The notes: generated by a model from the sequence alone, not told the origin. Shown: positions 36,161-45,124, counted from the first letter of the stretch. The stretch is DNA of 64,000 bases from DAOTVY01 sp041082245 (GCA_041082245.1 JBDOIE010000191.1:1-64000); one strand, 5' to 3'. A program made the numbers and translations.

Positions 36161-36943
36161 TTGAGCGAACTCGATCGCGCCTTGGAAGTGGCCATCAGCC
36201 TGGCCCGTCGGGCCGGCACCCTTCTCTTGCGCCGGGCGCGGGGGCCGAAAGGGGAGCACACCAAGGGCGCGGCGGAGATTGTTACCGAGGTCGATCGCGC
36301 TTCGGAAACGTTGATCGTCCGTACGCTTCACGAAGCTTTTCCGGAACATGACGTCGAAGCCGAGGAGGGCCTCGGAGAGGTGCGCGGGGCACCTTACCGC
36401 TGGTACGTCGATCCCCTGGACGGTACGCACAACTATGCCCACGGCTATCCGCACTATGCGGTGTCCCTGGCGCTCTGGCACGAGGACGAACCGCTCCTCG
36501 GCGTGGTGTACGAACCGGTGCGGCACGAGTGCTTCTGGGCCGCACGGGGGCAGGGCGCTTACCTGAACGGCCGGCCTATCCGCGTCTCACGGCGCGCCCG
36601 GCTTGCCGAAAGCCTCGTCAGCACCGGCTTTCCTTACGACAAGGCCACCAACCCGGACAACAACCTGACCGAGTTCGCGCGCGTCGTGCCCGCAGTCTCG
36701 GGAATCCGCCGCAGCGGGTCGGCCGCGATCGACCTCTGTTACGTCGCGGCCGGCCGACAGGAGGCGCACTGGGAGATCGGGCTGAAACCGTGGGACGTTG
36801 CGGCAGGCGGGCTGATCGTTCTCGAGGCGGGTGGACGTGTCACGGGCCCTGGCGGCCGGCCCTGGAAGGTGCGTGAGGACCGGATCGTGGCCTCGAACGG
36901 CCTCGTGCACGAAGAGCTGCTCCAGTGGCTCGGCTGGCTCTAA
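36161..36943 (+). CDS. Inositol monophosphatase family protein
   Basis: 260 aa, TTG start with GGAGAGG. Metal and phosphate motifs are complete: ITEVD-like (IVTEVDRASE), EAEEGLGE, YVDPLDGTHNY and LKPWDVAAGGLIVLEAGG. Hydrolyses inositol-1-phosphate or other small phosphate esters (SuhB/CysQ/FBPase-like). Exact substrate not assignable. Last gene of the dxs-pheS cluster. Confidence 0.9.
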   Translation: MSELDRALEVAISLARRAGTLLLRRARGPKGEHTKGAAEIVTEVDRASETLIVRTLHEAFPEHDVEAEEGLGEVRGAPYRWYVDPLDGTHNYAHGYPHYAVSLALWHEDEPLLGVVYEPVRHECFWAARGQGAYLNGRPIRVSRRARLAESLVSTGFPYDKATNPDNNLTEFARVVPAVSGIRRSGSAAIDLCYVAAGRQEAHWEIGLKPWDVAAGGLIVLEAGGRVTGPGGRPWKVREDRIVASNGLVHEELLQWLGWL

Positions 36944-37044
36944 TCGGCTTCTAATGCGAAATTGGCAACATTCTAACGGATCGGCCGTACAAGACAAGGT
37001 TCGGAATTGTTCCACGGCTGGGTACGGCCGGCGGAGGGAAAGCG

Positions 37045-37740
37045 ATGTTCTGGTACTTTGACCCGCGTTACCTGTTGTTCGTCGGACCGGCGTTGCTCCT
37101 GGGACTGATCGCCCAGTTGATGGTGAGCAGCGCCTACGGACGGTATTCGCGCGTGCGCAACGCGCGGGGGATCACGGGGGCCGAGGCCGCACAGCACCTG
37201 TTGATCTACAATGACCTGGGCTCGGTCCGCCTGGAGGGGACCCCCGGACAGCTCACGGACCACTACGATCCCCGTACCGACACCCTGCGTCTCTCGATGC
37301 CCGTTGCCCGTACCCCTTCGGTGGCTGCCCTGGGGATCGTCGCCCACGAGGTGGGGCACGCCCAGCAGGTGCACACGGCGTATGCGCCGATGCGTTGGCG
37401 CGCGGCACTCGTACCGGTGGCCAGCATCGGTTCGACGGCCGGCCCGTGGCTGGTGCTTCTCGGCGTGATCCTGCGCTTCGGTGGCCTCGCCTGGGCAGGC
37501 ATCCTGCTCTTCAGCACGGCAGCCCTCTTCTATCTGGTCACGCTGCCGGTAGAGCTGGACGCCAGCCGTCGCGGTCTGAACATGCTCCGGGAAAGCGGTC
37601 TGGTAGTCCCGGAGGAGGTAGAAGGCGCGCAGAAGGTCCTGCGCGCGGCCGCGTGGACCTACGTCGCGGCGCTACTGACCTCCGTGTTGCAGCTCTTCTA
37701 CTTCATCTCCCTTGTGGGCGGAGGCCGCCGGAGGGATTGA
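37045..37740 (+). CDS. Neutral zinc metallopeptidase, membrane-bound (YugP-like)
   Basis: 231 aa. The zinc motif HEVGH lies at residues 101-105 (IVAHEVGHAQQ), with the downstream Glu of LPVELDASRRGLNML as likely third ligand. Helices lie at the N-terminus and in the C-terminal half. This is the Zn_peptidase_2 family, integral membrane proteases of unknown physiological substrate. Ends 7 nt from the convergent amidase gene. Confidence 0.88.
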   Translation: MFWYFDPRYLLFVGPALLLGLIAQLMVSSAYGRYSRVRNARGITGAEAAQHLLIYNDLGSVRLEGTPGQLTDHYDPRTDTLRLSMPVARTPSVAALGIVAHEVGHAQQVHTAYAPMRWRAALVPVASIGSTAGPWLVLLGVILRFGGLAWAGILLFSTAALFYLVTLPVELDASRRGLNMLRESGLVVPEEVEGAQKVLRAAAWTYVAALLTSVLQLFYFISLVGGGRRRD

Positions 37741-37747
37741 GCGGAGG

Positions 37748-38521
37748 TTACAGCTTTCGGTCGTTGAGCACCGGAAAGACCTTGCGGATACGGTGGACCT
37801 CCTCCGGGTCGATTTCGGCCAGGAGGAGGTCCACCGTTTCTCCGCCTTCGACGAGCACTTCTCCCCATGGGCCCACGACCGCGGAGTGCCCGGCAAAGAC
37901 TGTTTCTCCCGCTCCAGGCCCCACGCTGTTGCAGGCGATCAGGTAGCACTGGTTTTCGATCGCGCGGGCGCGGAGCAACACCTGCCAGTGCTCGAGGCGG
38001 CGCCGTGGCCACTGGGAAGGCAGGAGCACGAATTCCGCGCCCTGGTCAACATAGCGGCGGAACAGTTCCGGGAAGCGAAGGTCGTAACAGATGGCCAACG
38101 CCGCTTTTCCCCAGGGCAGGGAAAAACAAGGCGTCTCGTTTCCCGGGGCCAGGTGCTTTACTTCCCCCAGCGGGCCGAAGAGATGGATCTTGCGGTAGCG
38201 GCCAACCACCTGGCCTTCGGCGGAAAGGAGAAAGGCGGTGTTCGCAGGCCGGCCGGATGCATCCGGTGCGAGCACCGATCCTGCCATCGCCATCCCGCAA
38301 GCCCGTGCCAGAGCCAACCACCGCTCGAGCCAGGCAGGCAGTTCGCGCGCGTGGCGCTCCGCCTCCTCCAGATCGTAGCCGGTGAGCCAGAGTTCGGGGA
38401 GCAGGAAGAGGTGCGCACCGGCAAGAGCCGCCTGTCGCGCCATCTCGGCCGCTTGCTGAAAGTTGTCGTCGGGCTTTCCCGTCACGACCTGCATCTGCGC
38501 GAGGGCCACGCGCAGGGTCAC
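37748..38521 (-). CDS. Carbon-nitrogen hydrolase (nitrilase/omega-amidase type)
   Basis: 257 aa. The catalytic triad is visible: Glu in LPELWLTGYD, Lys in YRKIHLFGPLGE and Cys in ICYDLRFPE. Closest by motif to omega-amidase/C-N hydrolases acting on small amides. GTG start overlaps the stop of the RodZ-like gene (GTGA). Confidence 0.9.
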   Translation of the reverse strand: MTLRVALAQMQVVTGKPDDNFQQAAEMARQAALAGAHLFLLPELWLTGYDLEEAERHARELPAWLERWLALARACGMAMAGSVLAPDASGRPANTAFLLSAEGQVVGRYRKIHLFGPLGEVKHLAPGNETPCFSLPWGKAALAICYDLRFPELFRRYVDQGAEFVLLPSQWPRRRLEHWQVLLRARAIENQCYLIACNSVGPGAGETVFAGHSAVVGPWGEVLVEGGETVDLLLAEIDPEEVHRIRKVFPVLNDRKL

Positions 38522-39252
38522 TGTTCTGCCCTCCAGGTACGGTTCACCACCTGGCCCGGCGCTCCCTGTACCCCGAGGTCCTGCCCGTTCAGGATGACCC
38601 GCACGCCCCCCGCGTTCCCGAAGCGGACCTGCAGTTCGTTCGTCGCGGTAAACGTGCGGGTAGAGCCTTCGGGGAGCGTCCCCTGGAACACCTGCACTCC
38701 GTCCGCGATCACCCGTACCCAGCAGGGAGCACTCACCTGGAAGACGGCTTCCAGGCCGCGGTAGGCCCGCGGGGTGGGGGTCGGTCCCGCAGTAGGGGGA
38801 GTCGCGCGAGGGGTAGACGTCGGCGGGAGCGGCGTGGCCGTGGGTGGGCGCGGCGTCGCCGTAGGGGGGACTGTGGTCGGGTGCAGTACCCCGTAATACA
38901 CCCAGACGGCGAACGCCATCATCGCGAGCGTGGCGAAGAGGACAATGCCGATGCTCGGGAGGGCGCAGGAGCGCGCGCGCGGCGGTGTGCTTACCGGCGC
39001 GATGGAGACCAGGGCAGGAGTTCCCCGCTCCTGTTCGTATGCGCGCACGATCTCCCGGGGGTCGAGTTCCAGGAGTTGCGCGTAGGTGCGTAAGAACCCC
39101 CGGACGTACACGTCCGCCGGCAGCCGGTCGTACTGTGCCGACTCCAGCGCCTCCAAGTACTCCCGGCGGATGCGGGTCTGCCGGGAGACGTCGTCCAGCG
39201 TCAGGCCTCGCTCTTCCCGTCGTTCGCGCAGGGTGTCGCCGACCGAAGGCAT
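38518..39252 (-). CDS. RodZ-like helix-turn-helix membrane protein
   Basis: 244 aa. The N-terminal HTH_25 domain (VGDTLRERREERGLTLDDVS, then the DLPADVYVRGFLRTYA-type segment) is followed by one membrane helix (about 98-119) and a Pro/Thr linker. A C-terminal DUF4115-like beta domain (CWVRVIADGVQVFQGTL) completes the layout. In rods RodZ links MreB to the cell-wall machinery; no mreB is nearby. ATG at 39252 is chosen; a GTG seven codons upstream is also possible. Confidence 0.85.
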   Translation of the reverse strand: MPSVGDTLRERREERGLTLDDVSRQTRIRREYLEALESAQYDRLPADVYVRGFLRTYAQLLELDPREIVRAYEQERGTPALVSIAPVSTPPRARSCALPSIGIVLFATLAMMAFAVWVYYGVLHPTTVPPTATPRPPTATPLPPTSTPRATPPTAGPTPTPRAYRGLEAVFQVSAPCWVRVIADGVQVFQGTLPEGSTRTFTATNELQVRFGNAGGVRVILNGQDLGVQGAPGQVVNRTWRAEQ

Positions 39253-39269
39253 CGTTCTGGGTTCCTTTC

Positions 39270-41561
39270 TCACGGAGTTGTAGTGGGCTTGGGGGTGGGT
39301 ACTGGATTCGGGATCAGCGGCACGCGGGCCCGGAAGAGGCCGCGCTCGGTCAAGAGGTAAAGCGTGCCTTCGGTTTCCTGAACGACGATCGCCTGCAGGT
39401 AGAGGAGATCGTCGTCCGAAGGCCCGCGGATCTGCTGGACAAAGGCCGGATCTCCTTCCTTGCGCAGCTGCAGGATCCGGCCGCGTCGATCCACGACGTA
39501 AATGTACGTTGTATCCGGGGTAGCATAGATGGCGGCAGGCGAGATCTCGCTCGGGTAGACCCGGTAGTTCCGTGCTGCTTCCTGCAAGCCTCCCCGATAG
39601 GTCAGGACGGAGCCGTCTGGCTGAAGCAGGTGGATCGCGCCGTCGATCGCGAGGTCCACCGCGCGCTCTGCGGGCCCGTGCTGGGGATCCGCCTCACTCT
39701 CCTTCAGCCAGTCGATGCGGAGCGCGTACGCGTTGCACGGGAACTTTAGGATCTGGCCGGGCTCACCGCGCAGGACGTACACGTTGCCCTGGAATCCCTC
39801 CAGACGCACCGCGCGGGCTTTCCAGGAACCCTCCGCGGCAAGCTCGTACGTCTCCCAGGAACCGTGCCGGTAGAGGTAGAGGTGGTGCGCAGTGTCCACC
39901 GCAGCCAGCCACGGCACGATGGGCGGCTGGTCGGGGAGAGAGCAGTCCGCCGGCCGGTCCAGGCGCGCGATGGCCACGATCGCTTCCGTGGGGGGGCCGT
40001 CGCGTGCCCCGGGCCCGAGGAGGGGACGCAGTTCGCGCGTCGTAGAGACATATACGGTACCGTGCTGCTCCTCGAGCAGGAAGAGCGCATCGTCCAGCAC
40101 CACCAGGTCCCGCCACAGGCAACCGGAAGCGCATCCCCCCGCAAAGCCTGCGGCGGCAACGGTCGCACTCAGTGTCTCGCTGCGGATGAGGGGCACCAGC
40201 TCCCCGGGGGCCAGCCGGAGCACCTGGTTGATCTGGTCGCGGGTCGTGCGCACTTTTTCGAGGGCGCGTTCCAGCTCGATCCGCGTACGACGGCTGCTTT
40301 GGGCCTCCGTCAGGAGGCGCTCCGCCTGGCCGAGCAGCGCGTTGGCGCCGGCCGGGTCGCGTGTTGCGGTGGCCTGGGCAACGAGTTGCTCGGCCTCCTC
40401 AATACGCGCGAAAGTGCGCGCGTCCTGGGCGCGCCGGTTCTGCTGCACGATCAGGCCTACGAGCAGCGCCAGTACAAGCAGCGCAGCCAGCCCAAGGAGC
40501 AACGGCACGACGAGGTGGCGTTTCTCGCGCGACGGCCGGATGCGCAACCGGGGACGCTCGAGGCGCGGCGGCCCGGGCTGGAAGCGAAAGAGTTCAGCGA
40601 GCGATTTCCACCAGGGGGTGGGAGGCTGCGGTCGGGCGAGGGAAGGGATCTCCGGAGCCGGCTCCGGCGGCCGGGGCGCCGGGCGCTTGGGTACCCGCTT
40701 CGGGCGCTCGGGTCGGGGTGCGGCAAAGAGCTCTCGCACCTCGTTCCCCAGGAAGGTGGCCCAGCCTGCGAGTGTCTCACCGGCCGAGCGGACGCGCTCC
40801 TGGAGGCCGGGAACGCTCCATAGGGGCGCCGCTGCGCGGCCAGCTGCTGGCTGCAAGCAGACGACGAGTGCATGCGCATCGGTGAACCCCTGGGCATGCA
40901 ACCGCCGATACAGCTGCTCCACCACGTCGCCCGGCTCCTGGTACAGCAGGAGTTGTTCCGCCTCCTCGCGGCTCAGGAACCGGCCGATGTTGCTGGTGCA
41001 CAGGCAGAGGACGTCTCCGGGGGACAGCGCGCTGTGGAAGAATTCCGGATGTACCTCTTCTTCCCATCCGAGCGCAAGCAACCGCGTCACAGTCGGCAGC
41101 GTGGCCGTCTCCGGGCTCCACGAGGGGTTGAGCGGGAAGGCGGACAAGCGCCCCTGATGCACGAGGTACGCCTGTCCGGGCAGCACCTGGGCCAGGAACA
41201 GTTCCTGCCCCCGGACGACGGCGCAGGTGATGCCGACGGTGAGCTTCTCGTGGGCGGAAACTTCCAGGTTGCGCTGCAGCAGGCTCCGGTTCGCCTGCTG
41301 GATGGCGCGGTTCAGGCAGGTCGTAATGCTTGGAGAAGGGCAGTCGTAATAGGCCTGGGAGACCTCCGTGAGCACCTGCCGGAGCACAAGGCCGCTGCGT
41401 ACCCCTTCCACGCTCGGTTCCACCAGCAGGTACAGGTTGCCCTTGCGCCGCGCAGCGGAGGAGGTCGGCGGCGGTTCCACCACAAGGATGCTGTCGCTCG
41501 TTGCTCGGCAGATACCCCCGATCAGCCCAAACTGGCCGGAAGAAGCCTTCAGGCGGGTCAT
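39270..41561 (-). CDS. Degenerate PPM-phosphatase-like / transmembrane / beta-propeller protein
   Basis: 763 aa, ATG with GGAGGA. Residues 1-250 follow the fold of PPM/PP2C phosphatases: LYLLVEPSVEG where family members have DGxGG, SPGDVLCLCTSNIG where they have SDG, and a final AHALVV strand. The metal-binding Asp positions are lost, so a pseudophosphatase is likely. A Pro-rich linker (about 273-345), a membrane helix (about 348-373) and a coiled coil follow, then a propeller-like extracytoplasmic region (about 450-763). First gene of a reverse operon with the RodZ-like and amidase genes. Confidence 0.7.
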   Translation of the reverse strand: MTRLKASSGQFGLIGGICRATSDSILVVEPPPTSSAARRKGNLYLLVEPSVEGVRSGLVLRQVLTEVSQAYYDCPSPSITTCLNRAIQQANRSLLQRNLEVSAHEKLTVGITCAVVRGQELFLAQVLPGQAYLVHQGRLSAFPLNPSWSPETATLPTVTRLLALGWEEEVHPEFFHSALSPGDVLCLCTSNIGRFLSREEAEQLLLYQEPGDVVEQLYRRLHAQGFTDAHALVVCLQPAAGRAAAPLWSVPGLQERVRSAGETLAGWATFLGNEVRELFAAPRPERPKRVPKRPAPRPPEPAPEIPSLARPQPPTPWWKSLAELFRFQPGPPRLERPRLRIRPSREKRHLVVPLLLGLAALLVLALLVGLIVQQNRRAQDARTFARIEEAEQLVAQATATRDPAGANALLGQAERLLTEAQSSRRTRIELERALEKVRTTRDQINQVLRLAPGELVPLIRSETLSATVAAAGFAGGCASGCLWRDLVVLDDALFLLEEQHGTVYVSTTRELRPLLGPGARDGPPTEAIVAIARLDRPADCSLPDQPPIVPWLAAVDTAHHLYLYRHGSWETYELAAEGSWKARAVRLEGFQGNVYVLRGEPGQILKFPCNAYALRIDWLKESEADPQHGPAERAVDLAIDGAIHLLQPDGSVLTYRGGLQEAARNYRVYPSEISPAAIYATPDTTYIYVVDRRGRILQLRKEGDPAFVQQIRGPSDDDLLYLQAIVVQETEGTLYLLTERGLFRARVPLIPNPVPTPKPTTTP

Positions 41562-41604
41562 CGCTCCTCCTTTTGGGCGAACCGCGCGGCCGAACATCGG
41601 TTTT

Positions 41605-41633
41605 ATTATAGCATGTTTCCCTCGACAAAACAA
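41605..41633 (-). promoter_or_regulatory. Promoter of the PPM-RodZ-amidase operon
   Basis: Reverse strand TTGTTT, 17-nt spacer, perfect TATAAT, 44 nt before the start codon. Confidence 0.75.
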
Positions 41634-41655
41634 ACGGTCGCCGGAGGATACGAAA

Positions 41656-41685
41656 GGCCCCGCGGGAGCGCACTCCTGCGGGGCC
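41656..41685 (-). terminator. Terminator after ppdK
   Basis: A 13-bp stem (GGCCCCGCAGGAG / CTCCCGCGGGGCC on the reverse strand, one mismatch or wobble) with a short loop, followed by TTTCGTATCC on the reverse strand, 20 nt after the ppdK stop. Confidence 0.85.
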
Positions 41686-41706
41686 GAAAGGGTAGCATGC
41701 TCGCGC

Positions 41707-44433
41707 CTATTCCTTTTCCTTGTGCTGCGGGATCCCGAGCGCGACCTGGGCTGCCGCCAGCCGCGCGACCGGCACACGGAAGGGAGAGCAGGAGACGTAA
41801 TTCAGGCCGGCCTCGTGGCAGAACTCGATGGAGCGCGGATCCCCGCCATGCTCGCCACAGATCCCTACCTCCAGGTCCGGCCGGGTCTTCCGCCCGCGCT
41901 CGACACCCAGACGCACCAGGAAGCCCACCCCGTCCCGATCGAGTACCTGGAACGGGTTCTCCGGGAGGATACCTCGTTCGACGTACTGAAGGAGGAATTT
42001 CCCCTCGGCGTCGTCCCGGGAGTAGCCGAAGGTCGTCTGGGTGAGGTCGTTGGTGCCGAAGGAGAAGAATTCGGCGTACCGGGCTACCTCGTCCGCGGTG
42101 ATGGCGGCCCGCGGGATCTCGATCATCGTGCCGAACTTGTAGTCGATCTGGACGCCTTTTTCCGCCATGACCGCCTTGGCGATCGGCTCCAGGATTTCGC
42201 GTGTGACCTTGAGCTCGTTCGCGTGCCCGGTGAGCGGGATCATGATCTCGGGCTTGACCACGACGCCCTCTTTCGCCACGTTGCAGGCGGCTTCGAAGAT
42301 CGCCCGGACCTGCATCTGGGTGATGGCCGGGAACATGATCCCGAGGCGGATGCCGCGAAGCCCGAGCATCGGGTTCATCTCGCGCATTCCCTCGACAGCC
42401 TTGAGCAGCCGCTCCTTCTCGGCAAGTTTCTGCGGATCGTTCCCGCGGACGCGCAGCTCGGTGACCTCGACGAGCAACTCCTCGTACGAGGGAAGGAACT
42501 CGTGGAGCGGTGGGTCGATCAGGCGGATGATCACCGGGAGGCCGTCCATGACCCGGAAAATCCCCTCGAAGTCGCTACGCTGCACCGGGAGCAGCTGGTC
42601 CAGGCAAGCCTGCCGCTCCTCTTCGGTCTCCGCCAGGATCATCCGCTGCACGATCGGCAGACGGTCCTCTTCGAAGAACATGTGCTCGGTGCGGCACAGC
42701 CCGATCCCCTTGGCCCCAAAGGCGCGGGCGCGTTCCGCATCGCGCGGGTAGTCGGCGTTCGCCCAGACCTGAAGGCCCCGCGTAGGATAACCGGGGGGGC
42801 CGCTCCGTACGCCTTCCCGAGCGCAGATCTCGTCCGCCCACTCCAGCAGTTGCCGCAGGTCGGCCTGTTCCTCGAAGGAGGGGGCGATCGTCGGAATGGC
42901 CCCCGCAAACACCTCACCCGTGGTGCCGTCGATGGAGATCGTGTCCCCCTCGCGGATCACGCGGTCCCCGACCGTAAAGCACTTGGCGGCCTCATCTACG
43001 CGGATCGCTTCGCACCCGGCGACGCAGGGAAGGCCTAGGCCGCGGGCGACAACCGCCGCGTGGGAGGTGGCGCCACCCCTCTGGGTCAGGATGCCCCGCG
43101 AGTGGAGCATGCCGTGCACATCGTCCGGCGAGGTCTCGGGGCGGACCAGGATGACCGGCTTGCCGGCCAGTCCCCACTCCTCGGCGGTGTCGGCATCGAA
43201 AGCGGCCAGGCCGGATGCGGCCCCCGGAGAGGCGTTCAGGCCTCGCGCGAGGAAGGTGCCGTCTTCATAGGCGCGTTCCTTCGCCTTCGGGTCGAAACGC
43301 GGGTGCATCAGCTGATCGACCTGGAACGTGTTGACCCGTGCGATCGCTTCTTCCTTGGTGATCAGCCCTTCGCGCACCATGTCCACCGCGATCTTGACCG
43401 CGGCTGCAGCCGTCCGCTTCCCCGCGCGCGTCTGGAGCATCCAGAGCTTCCCGCGCTCTACGGTGAACTCCATATCCTGCATATCGCGGTAGTGGCGCTC
43501 CAGGAGTTCCGCGACCTGGCGGAACTGCTCGTAGATCTCGGGCATTTCCTCGGCCAGGCGGGCGATCTTTTTCGGCGTGCGGATGCCTGCGACGACGTCC
43601 TCGCCCTGCGCGTTCTCGAGGTACTCGCCGTACAGCACCTTCTCACCGGTAGCCGGGTCCCGGGTGAAGGCGACACCGGTGCCGCTGTCCGAACCCATGT
43701 TCCCGAACACCATGGTGACGATGTTCACGGCTGTACCCCACGTATGGGGGATGCCCTGGGCGTTGCGGTAGTCGACTGCCCGCTTGCCGAACCAGGAGCG
43801 GAACACCGCCATGATCGCTTCGCGTAACTGTTCGTACGGGTCCTGCGGGAACGGGGCGCCTACGGATTCTTCGTACACCCGCTTGAACTCGCCCACGATC
43901 TCCTTCAGCATGTCGGCCGTGAGGTCCGTGTCCTGCCGGCCCGGTGTCCGCTCCTTGAAGCGGTCAAGGATCTCCTCGAACCGGCTACCGTCGATGTGCT
44001 TCACGATCCGGCCGAACATCTGCAGCAGCCGTCGGTAGGCATCATAGGCAAAGCGCTCGTTGTTCGTAAGGCGTGCCAGGCCAGCCACCGTTTGATCGTT
44101 CAGCCCGATGTTCAGCACCGTGTCCATCATGCCGGGCATCGAGGCACGCGCGCCCGAGCGCACCGAGACCAGGAGCGGATTTGCCGGATCCCCGAAGCGC
44201 TTGCCGGTCTGCTCTTCGACCCAGCGCAATGCCTCCAGGGTCTGCTCCCACATCCCTTCGGGGAACTTTTCGCCCGCCTCGAAGTAGGCGTTACAGGCCT
44301 CGGTGGTGATCGTGAAACCCGGGGGAACTGGAAGCCCTACACGGGTCATCTCGGCCAGGTTGGCTCCTTTCCCCCCGAGGAGATCCTTCATGGCCGCGTT
44401 GCCTTCGGTAAACCGGTAAACCCACTTTTTCAT
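41707..44433 (-). CDS. ppdK: Pyruvate, phosphate dikinase
   Basis: 908 aa, slightly longer than the usual 870-890. Interconverts pyruvate, ATP and phosphate with PEP, AMP and pyrophosphate. The N-terminal ATP-grasp domain (KGANLAEMTRVGLPVPPGFTIT) is followed by the swivelling phosphohistidine domain, whose catalytic His lies in GGATSHAAVVARGLG (about residue 455). The C-terminal PEP/pyruvate barrel includes GLCRTEHMFFE and SFGTNDLTQTTFGYSRDD. Stand-alone gene with its own promoter and terminator. Likely sets carbon flow at the PEP/pyruvate node. Confidence 0.96.
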   Translation of the reverse strand: MKKWVYRFTEGNAAMKDLLGGKGANLAEMTRVGLPVPPGFTITTEACNAYFEAGEKFPEGMWEQTLEALRWVEEQTGKRFGDPANPLLVSVRSGARASMPGMMDTVLNIGLNDQTVAGLARLTNNERFAYDAYRRLLQMFGRIVKHIDGSRFEEILDRFKERTPGRQDTDLTADMLKEIVGEFKRVYEESVGAPFPQDPYEQLREAIMAVFRSWFGKRAVDYRNAQGIPHTWGTAVNIVTMVFGNMGSDSGTGVAFTRDPATGEKVLYGEYLENAQGEDVVAGIRTPKKIARLAEEMPEIYEQFRQVAELLERHYRDMQDMEFTVERGKLWMLQTRAGKRTAAAAVKIAVDMVREGLITKEEAIARVNTFQVDQLMHPRFDPKAKERAYEDGTFLARGLNASPGAASGLAAFDADTAEEWGLAGKPVILVRPETSPDDVHGMLHSRGILTQRGGATSHAAVVARGLGLPCVAGCEAIRVDEAAKCFTVGDRVIREGDTISIDGTTGEVFAGAIPTIAPSFEEQADLRQLLEWADEICAREGVRSGPPGYPTRGLQVWANADYPRDAERARAFGAKGIGLCRTEHMFFEEDRLPIVQRMILAETEEERQACLDQLLPVQRSDFEGIFRVMDGLPVIIRLIDPPLHEFLPSYEELLVEVTELRVRGNDPQKLAEKERLLKAVEGMREMNPMLGLRGIRLGIMFPAITQMQVRAIFEAACNVAKEGVVVKPEIMIPLTGHANELKVTREILEPIAKAVMAEKGVQIDYKFGTMIEIPRAAITADEVARYAEFFSFGTNDLTQTTFGYSRDDAEGKFLLQYVERGILPENPFQVLDRDGVGFLVRLGVERGRKTRPDLEVGICGEHGGDPRSIEFCHEAGLNYVSCSPFRVPVARLAAAQVALGIPQHKEKE

Positions 44434-44500
44434 GCGCTCATCCTCCTCTGCAGAACGCCCTCCGGCGGACCGGGAAGGCGAGGTCGGACATCAAAACGAC

Positions 44501-44529
44501 ATCATACCCGCTCCCGGGCGATCTGTCAA
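44501..44529 (-). promoter_or_regulatory. ppdK promoter
   Basis: Reverse strand perfect TTGACA, 17-nt spacer, TATGAT, 68 nt before the start codon. Confidence 0.8.
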
Positions 44530-44644
44530 AAGACACACGCGCGCTGAGGAAGAACATAGGTATCAGTCCGGCCGTGCAGGTCGCGGCAGGCGATACAGGT
44601 TGTGCGTTGCCGGGGCGCAGTTCGAAAGGGGCAGGACGGCGATG

Positions 44645-44806
44645 CTATCCTTCTTCCCCTTCTTCCTCTTCTTCCTCCTCTTCCCAATCTTCTTCATAGA
44701 ACTCCAGGTTGCAGGTATCGCACACCCAGCACTCGTACTCCTCGTCGTACCAAAGCTCTTCCCCGCATTCCGGGCAAACCGGCGTCGGCATCTCTGGTTC
44801 GCTCAT
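44645..44806 (-). CDS. Tiny acidic zinc-ribbon protein
   Basis: 53 aa, ATG with AAGGAGG six bases upstream and its own promoter. One zinc ribbon (CPECGEEL ... CWVCDTC) is followed by a tail of almost pure Glu/Asp (EEDWEEEEEEEEGEEG). No family function known. The acidic tail suggests binding to a basic partner or DNA mimicry, but this is speculation. Confidence 0.78.
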   Translation of the reverse strand: MSEPEMPTPVCPECGEELWYDEEYECWVCDTCNLEFYEEDWEEEEEEEEGEEG

Positions 44807-44837
44807 TGATGGCCTCCTTGGGTCGAAAGTTACATCG

Positions 44838-44866
44838 ATTATAGCGCAACCCGGGCGACGGGGCAA
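44838..44866 (-). promoter_or_regulatory. Promoter for the acidic zinc-ribbon gene
   Basis: Reverse strand TTGCCC, 17-nt spacer, perfect TATAAT. It is back-to-back with the 6S RNA promoter; the two -35 boxes are 7 bp apart. Confidence 0.8.
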
Positions 44867-44873
44867 CTGGCAT

Positions 44874-44902
44874 TTGCGCGCCGGGCGTGTTTGTGGTAAA
44901 AT
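44874..44902 (+). promoter_or_regulatory. 6S RNA promoter
   Basis: TTGCGC, 17-nt spacer ending TGG, TAAAAT (extended -10). Predicted transcription start near 44910. Confidence 0.75.
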
Positions 44903-44909
44903 AAGCATT

Positions 44910-45092
44910 AGAAACCCTGCCGTGTACGTAGCGCCGGCGGCAAGTTCTGAGCCAACACCTGCCACATAGGGAGCTAGTCCCTGGCGGGGCTGTGCGGACT
45001 GAAAGGGCAGTGCCCGGTGCAGGGGCACAAAACCGCTATACCGGCTCCCACCTTGTGAGTTCAGGTTTAGAACTCAACCGGTGCACGGCACG
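44910..45092 (+). ncRNA. ssrS: 6S RNA
   Basis: About 183 nt with no ORF. A promoter precedes it and a terminator follows. The ends pair over 9 bp (GCCGTGTAC at 44919-44927 with GTGCACGGC at 45081-45089). CTGAGCC on the 5' side pairs with GGCTC on the 3' side. The 3' half holds AAAACCGC and CACCTTG followed by a TGAGTTC/GAACTCA hairpin, in the same order as the AAAACTGC, CACCTTG and small hairpin of the E. coli 6S RNA central bubble. 6S RNA mimics an open promoter and sequesters the housekeeping RNA polymerase holoenzyme. Ends are approximate. Confidence 0.75.
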
Positions 45093-45094
45093 GC

Positions 45095-45110
45095 GGGGTT
45101 TTCCCCTTTT
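45095..45110 (+). terminator. Terminator of the 6S RNA
   Basis: GGGG-TTTT-CCCC followed by TTTT, directly after the closing stem. The stem is short, so some readthrough into holA is expected. Confidence 0.65.
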
Positions 45111-45124
45111 GGCGAGGGTTGCCT

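Noticed and set aside
44910..45092. Riboswitch (cobalamin, glmS or T-box) upstream of holA
   Set aside because: The paired ends, own terminator and the ordered 6S-like blocks fit a free RNA. None of the conserved riboswitch cores is present, and holA is not a usual target.
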